Shown here piece after piece: positions 60,557 to 64,000 of a DNA stretch of 64,000 nt. Where the stretch lies: the NCBI RefSeq assembly GCF_032362555.1, contig NC_083536.1, forward strand, positions 9,424,001 to 9,488,000, read 5' to 3'. Origin of the DNA: Amyelois transitella. Taxonomy: Eukaryota > Arthropoda > Insecta > Lepidoptera > Pyralidae. The notes beneath the pieces are model-generated. The model did not search any database. It was given only the letters and a program-made list of their open reading frames with translations, and was not told where the DNA came from. Position 1 is the first letter of the stretch; every line of letters begins with the position of its first letter. A program made the position numbers and the translations under genes.

Positions 60557-61980
60557 CTATTCGTTCGTTCGTCTTTCATTATTTTCATTTCTTATTGCTG
60601 CAGCAACATCCAATAAAGCAGCCGCGACCCGTGCGCCCGAGTCAGAGACCGCAGCAGCAAGCTGGGCCAAGGCCTGCGCATGCAGCATCTCCGCTTCGAC
60701 GCGCCTCGACTCGATCTCTTCAAATCGCCGAACTTGTGAGTCCACAAAAGAAACTCGCCGGTTCTGGCGATTTTGTTGAGCTAGTCATGGCGCGCGGCGA
60801 CTTCCTAAAAAGGATAAAGAAATTAGTCCAACTTTACTCATTTGGAGGTCTCATTTTAATACAAACAACATCATCCATAAGGTCGCAGGTGAACCGCGGG
60901 GCAACATCTAGTTTTAAAATAAATAAAAATATAATGCCTACCTGAAGGAGGCGCAGTATTTGTTTCGCCTGGCTGCTCGTCATGTTCCACCTGAAACTCT
61001 GCTTCCATTGGAAAATTTTGTTCCAGAGCTTCAGGTACAACAGCGGCAGAGGTGGAAGGCAGCTGCAGAATTGGTAAAGCTGCATCAGTGGTGGATGGCA
61101 AGATGGAGGGGCTAGACTGTAAAAGGAACAAAAAAATTAAAGTTATTATAAAATCACTTAACTGAATTATATCGATGAATGTCATTTCTTATTATTATTC
61201 AATGTTATTTTTTAGTTCAGAGTTCAATTTTGTTAATATTATTTTACTGATCATAAACTTAATTCATGTAATTTTAACTGTACACTATTATTTCATTAAG
61301 CGTGTTAGAATAATCTATAGCCAATATACTTAATATAATGTTTGTAAGTTAATTGACGTCGTTGTAGAAAATGCAGCAGTGAAGTTTGTTGCGCCGCTTA
61401 TTCTATACTTGCGTTTTGGAGGCGGTAGTAAACTAAGTTTTAAGTAAATAACTGACGTCAATTCTTGTTTTCTGAATAAACAATTTTTTTTTAACTTTTT
61501 ATATTATTTTACTTACATTACTTTGGGGAAAGGGGTCTACTGCTATTCCCCTTGTGCCCGTGGAAAATGAGTCCCCACCCATGACTGCCACTAGGCGCAG
61601 TTCCAACAAAGATAGTTCCGGCACCACATCTACCCCACCTCCGGTGCGCCTCATGGACTGAGCCCTTTGTTGGCAGATCTTTTTAAGAGCCGACTTTTTT
61701 TCAGTCCAAAATTGAAATGCATGAAAAGAAAATCATTATGATTTAGTATATATGCATGAACTAATATAATAAATCTGATTTAATGCTAGCTTACCTTAGC
61801 CCAAGCCTGCCCATCGTTTATTATCCCACCCAAGGCGTTAGTGGACTCCGCGAACTCCTGCCACTTTTTGCGGGTTTCTTGTTTGGCCTGCTGCGTTCGC
61901 AGAAGGCCTCGCGCAATTCCTGGATTTCGCTCCAGGAACTCCACTAACGCCGCCATTTGGTTCTGTGTTCTGTTTGCCAT
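60557..61980 (-). pseudogene. Harbinger-2 Myb/SANT-like partner gene, degraded
   Basis: The first exon (ATG at 61980, MANRTQNQMAALVEFLERNP) ends at a GTAAGC donor near 61795. The next coding block, WTEKKSALKKICQQRAQSMR and LSLLELRLVAVMGGDS (61720-61510), is the second half of a Myb-like trihelix. The expected acceptor before TTTTGGACTGAAA reads CAA instead of CAG. A Ser/Pro-rich block (SSPSILPSTTDAALPILQL) and the C-terminal coiled coil (RRFEEIESRRVEAEMLHAQA, to a stop at 60557) follow. It is the counterpart of the Harbinger-1 partner at 26129-27706. Confidence 0.68.
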
Positions 61981-62350
61981 TTCTGTAATAGTATGAGACA
62001 GCATTACTAACATTTTTTTGCTTGAAGATCACTTGTGTACTAGTGACAATCGTTTTATAATTATACTTTAATAAGTGAAAAATATGAGCGCCAAACTAAA
62101 AATTTTAAACCACAGTTTTAAATTGTTGGTGAACGTTTCATATAGAGGCACAGGAAAATACTCATACAGCCAAATACGCCGTTTGAAACATTCAATTTGA
62201 TTATTTTTTGCCTAAAAGTTATTTATTTGTAAGAAATAAGCATTGTTAATAAAAATAACAATTAAAATGAATTATTTTCTTGAAAATTACTTAAATTTAA
62301 TATTGTTTATCAAAGTTTTCATTCATTCATTCTATTTCTGTGGTAGACAT
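61981..62350. other. Harbinger-2 right subterminal DNA
   Basis: AT-rich region upstream of the Myb-like gene, with no coding content; presumably its promoter. Confidence 0.4.
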
Positions 62351-62531
62351 GGTGATGTATGTCACTGTCATATTGACGTTTAGTGGAATCGCCAAGGAAA
62401 ACACAATAATGACACAATCGCAATACCAACTCAATCTCAAGATTAATGATTTCAAGAGTACCAAACTAAATTGCGATTGGAATTGGATTGCGACAGAACT
62501 GAGATTGAGATTGAGTTCGAGAGTAAGCCTG

Positions 62532-62632
62532 CAGTAAATATTATACAGATGGATGAAATATTAGATGACCAAAACAAAGAATCCAAATATTAAGAATAGG
62601 AATGATTTTATTATAGAAAATGGTATATATTT
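62532..62632 (+). pseudogene. pol: Gypsy-2 pol, small fragment beyond Harbinger-2
   Basis: The frame VNIIQMDEILDDQNKESKY directly continues the ENQEDNLKT that precedes Harbinger-2, once one CAG copy is removed. It then meets stops and the 5' end of an RTE-like insertion near 62633. The integrase of Gypsy-2 is not in the window. Confidence 0.75.
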
Positions 62633-64000
62633 GAATTTGAAGATTTAGATGAAATGAGCGATATTGAAGATGGATGGAAGGAATTTAAAGAAAGAATTGT
62701 GAAAGTAGCTGTTGAAGTGTGTGGTGTAAGTAGAAGAAGGAAAGGAAAAAATCACAAAAATGCGTGGATGAGTAAAGATGTGCAAGAACTTGTGCGATTA
62801 AAGAAGAAAGCATGGCTGGATTTGTTAGCAGCAAAAGCTAACTTAAGAATGCAAGAGGTTATAGATGAAGATGTGAATGAAGCACGTAAGGAATATAAGA
62901 AAATGAAAGATTTGGTTAAGAAAGCTGTGATTAGAAAGAAAGAAGAGTATAAAGAGGATTTTGATAAAAGGCTATCAGAAGACTTTCAGTCAAATCTGAA
63001 AGTATTCTGGAAATCCGTAAGGTCAGCCCGAGGAAATACTATAACCAGAGAGCTGACTAGGATCAGATGCCAGGATGGTAGCGTTGTGAAAGGAGAAGAA
63101 TGTGTACTAAAGATATGGAAGGACTATTTTGAAAGTTTATTTGAAAAAAAAGGAAGGAAATAAGAAAGATTTCTGCTATAGCGAAGAAAAAGAGAATGAG
63201 ATGGAAGGCGAAATTGAAATGTTCGAAATTGTGGAAGCACTTAAGAGTATGAAAGCGGGAAAGGCTGCTGGGTGTGATAGAGTGTCGGTCGAGATGCTTA
63301 AAGCAGGAAAAGGCGTAGTAGCTAGTCAGTTGTACTGCCTTTTCAATTTGTGTTGGAGAAGCGGCCGAGTACCAAAAGATTGGTGTAAGGCTGTTATCGT
63401 GCCACTTTACAAAGAAAAAGGGTCACAGCTGGACTGCAAAAATTATCGTGGTATAAGCCTGCTTAGCGTCGTCGGCAAATTGTATGCTAAGGTATTGATT
63501 AATAGAGTCAGGAATGAAACTGATGACAAAATATGGGATGCTCAAGCGGGATTTCGAAAGGGAATGGGATGTACTGATCAGGTCTTTTCCTTGCGGTGCA
63601 TAGCCGAAAAGTTTTTGGCCAAGAGTCAAAAAGTCTATTGCACATTCGTAGATCTGGAAAAGGCCTATGACAGAGTTGAGAGGAATGAATTGTGGTCAGC
63701 ACTTTCTATGCATGGGGTGAGCAGTCTCTTAATACGAGCACTGAAATCCTTATATGAGGATTCGAGTGCTTGTGTCAGGATAAACGGAGCGCACACTGAG
63801 TGGTTTAAGATTGAGAAAGGCGTTAGGCAAGGATGTGTTGCGTCACCGTGGCTGTTCAACCTATTTATGGATAGCTGTTTGACAGATTTGAAAGAGTCTA
63901 AAAGTGGATTAAGGATGAATGAGTTACTCGTCAAATGTCTGCTCTATGCCGACGATCAGGTTATACTGGCGTCATCAGCGGAGGAGTTACAGGAGATGGT
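62633..64000 (+). pseudogene. RTE-like element copy 2, 5'-truncated, running off the window
   Basis: Nearly identical to the complement of 50904-49540. It starts abruptly at EFEDLDEMSDIEDGWKEF, then carries the linker and RT motifs AGKAAGCDRVSVEMLKAGKG, NYRGISLLSVVGKLYAKVL, FVDLEKAYDRVERN, GVRQGCVASPWLFNLFMD and LLYADDQ at the window edge. One extra A in a homopolymer (8 A near 63146 where copy 1 has 7) shifts the frame after LFEKK. The abrupt start is normal 5' truncation of non-LTR insertions. Its 3' end is outside the window. Confidence 0.9.

Larger units (their letters stand above)
58588..62531. mobile_element. Harbinger-2: inactivated two-gene PIF/Harbinger transposon, TSD CAG
   Basis: Terminal sequences CAGGTTTACTCTCGA (left) and the complement of CGAGAGTAAGCCTG (right) are inverted repeats. 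The trinucleotide CAG is duplicated at 58585-58587 and 62532-62534. It carries a plus-strand transposase gene and a convergent minus-strand Myb-like gene, both broken, and a short retroposon copy between them. Confidence 0.87.

Overview
This window looks like eukaryotic, probably insect (most likely lepidopteran) heterochromatin-like DNA made almost entirely of nested transposable elements. Basis: AT-rich non-coding DNA, spliceosomal introns in the transposon genes, insect-type BEL/Pao, Gypsy, R1, RTE-like, mariner and Harbinger elements, and a Helitron and a (CATA)n-tailed short retroposon that I associate with moths and butterflies. No ordinary host gene is clearly visible; the only candidate is a broken SWIM/YqaJ-type nuclease gene at the left edge.

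Layout. (1) 1-1260: broken, spliced YqaJ-like nuclease gene. (2) 1673-1907: hAT-type MITE with a perfect 8-bp target duplication. (3) ~2040-11545: a four-deep nest. A non-LTR reverse transcriptase (RT) gene is split by a MITE (2701-10724). The MITE is split by a Gypsy element with identical 120-bp LTRs (2957-10561, minus strand), and the Gypsy pol gene is split by an apparently intact mariner (6814-8131). (4) 11549-12463: Tc/mariner relic and a BEL-leader-like repeat. (5) ~12480-19969: CR1/Jockey-like non-LTR element, with a Helitron in ORF1 and a 2.6-kb solo-LTR-like insertion in its RT. (6) 19970-35786: a BEL/Pao element (minus strand) between ~200-bp LTRs. It contains a degenerate non-LTR element with an OTU protease-like domain, an endonuclease and a long minisatellite (20191-24708), and a complete two-gene Harbinger transposon (25645-30448).

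(7) ~36190-62632: a second Gypsy pol gene split by three insertions. The largest is a Polinton/Maverick (36515-57186) with AG...CT ends, terminal inverted repeats and a perfect 6-bp target duplication. Its preserved module encodes a packaging ATPase, a DDE integrase with chromodomain, a phospholipase A2-like minor capsid protein and three less understood proteins. No protein-primed DNA polymerase and no full major capsid gene is seen. The Polinton is itself invaded by an R1-like element and by an RTE-like element, and the RTE-like element is split by an intact-looking CR1/Jockey-like element. The second Gypsy also carries a short retroposon with a 9-bp target duplication and a dead Harbinger (58588-62531). 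(8) 62633-64000: a second, nearly identical RTE-like copy on the opposite strand, running off the window.

How the genes work together: Harbinger 1 pairs a DDE transposase with a Myb-like DNA-binding partner. Gypsy and BEL carry gag-protease-RT-RNase H-integrase sets. The Polinton module combines integration (integrase) with virion functions (ATPase, minor capsid). Many insertions can be verified by re-joining the flanks, because the host element's reading frame is restored across the target site.
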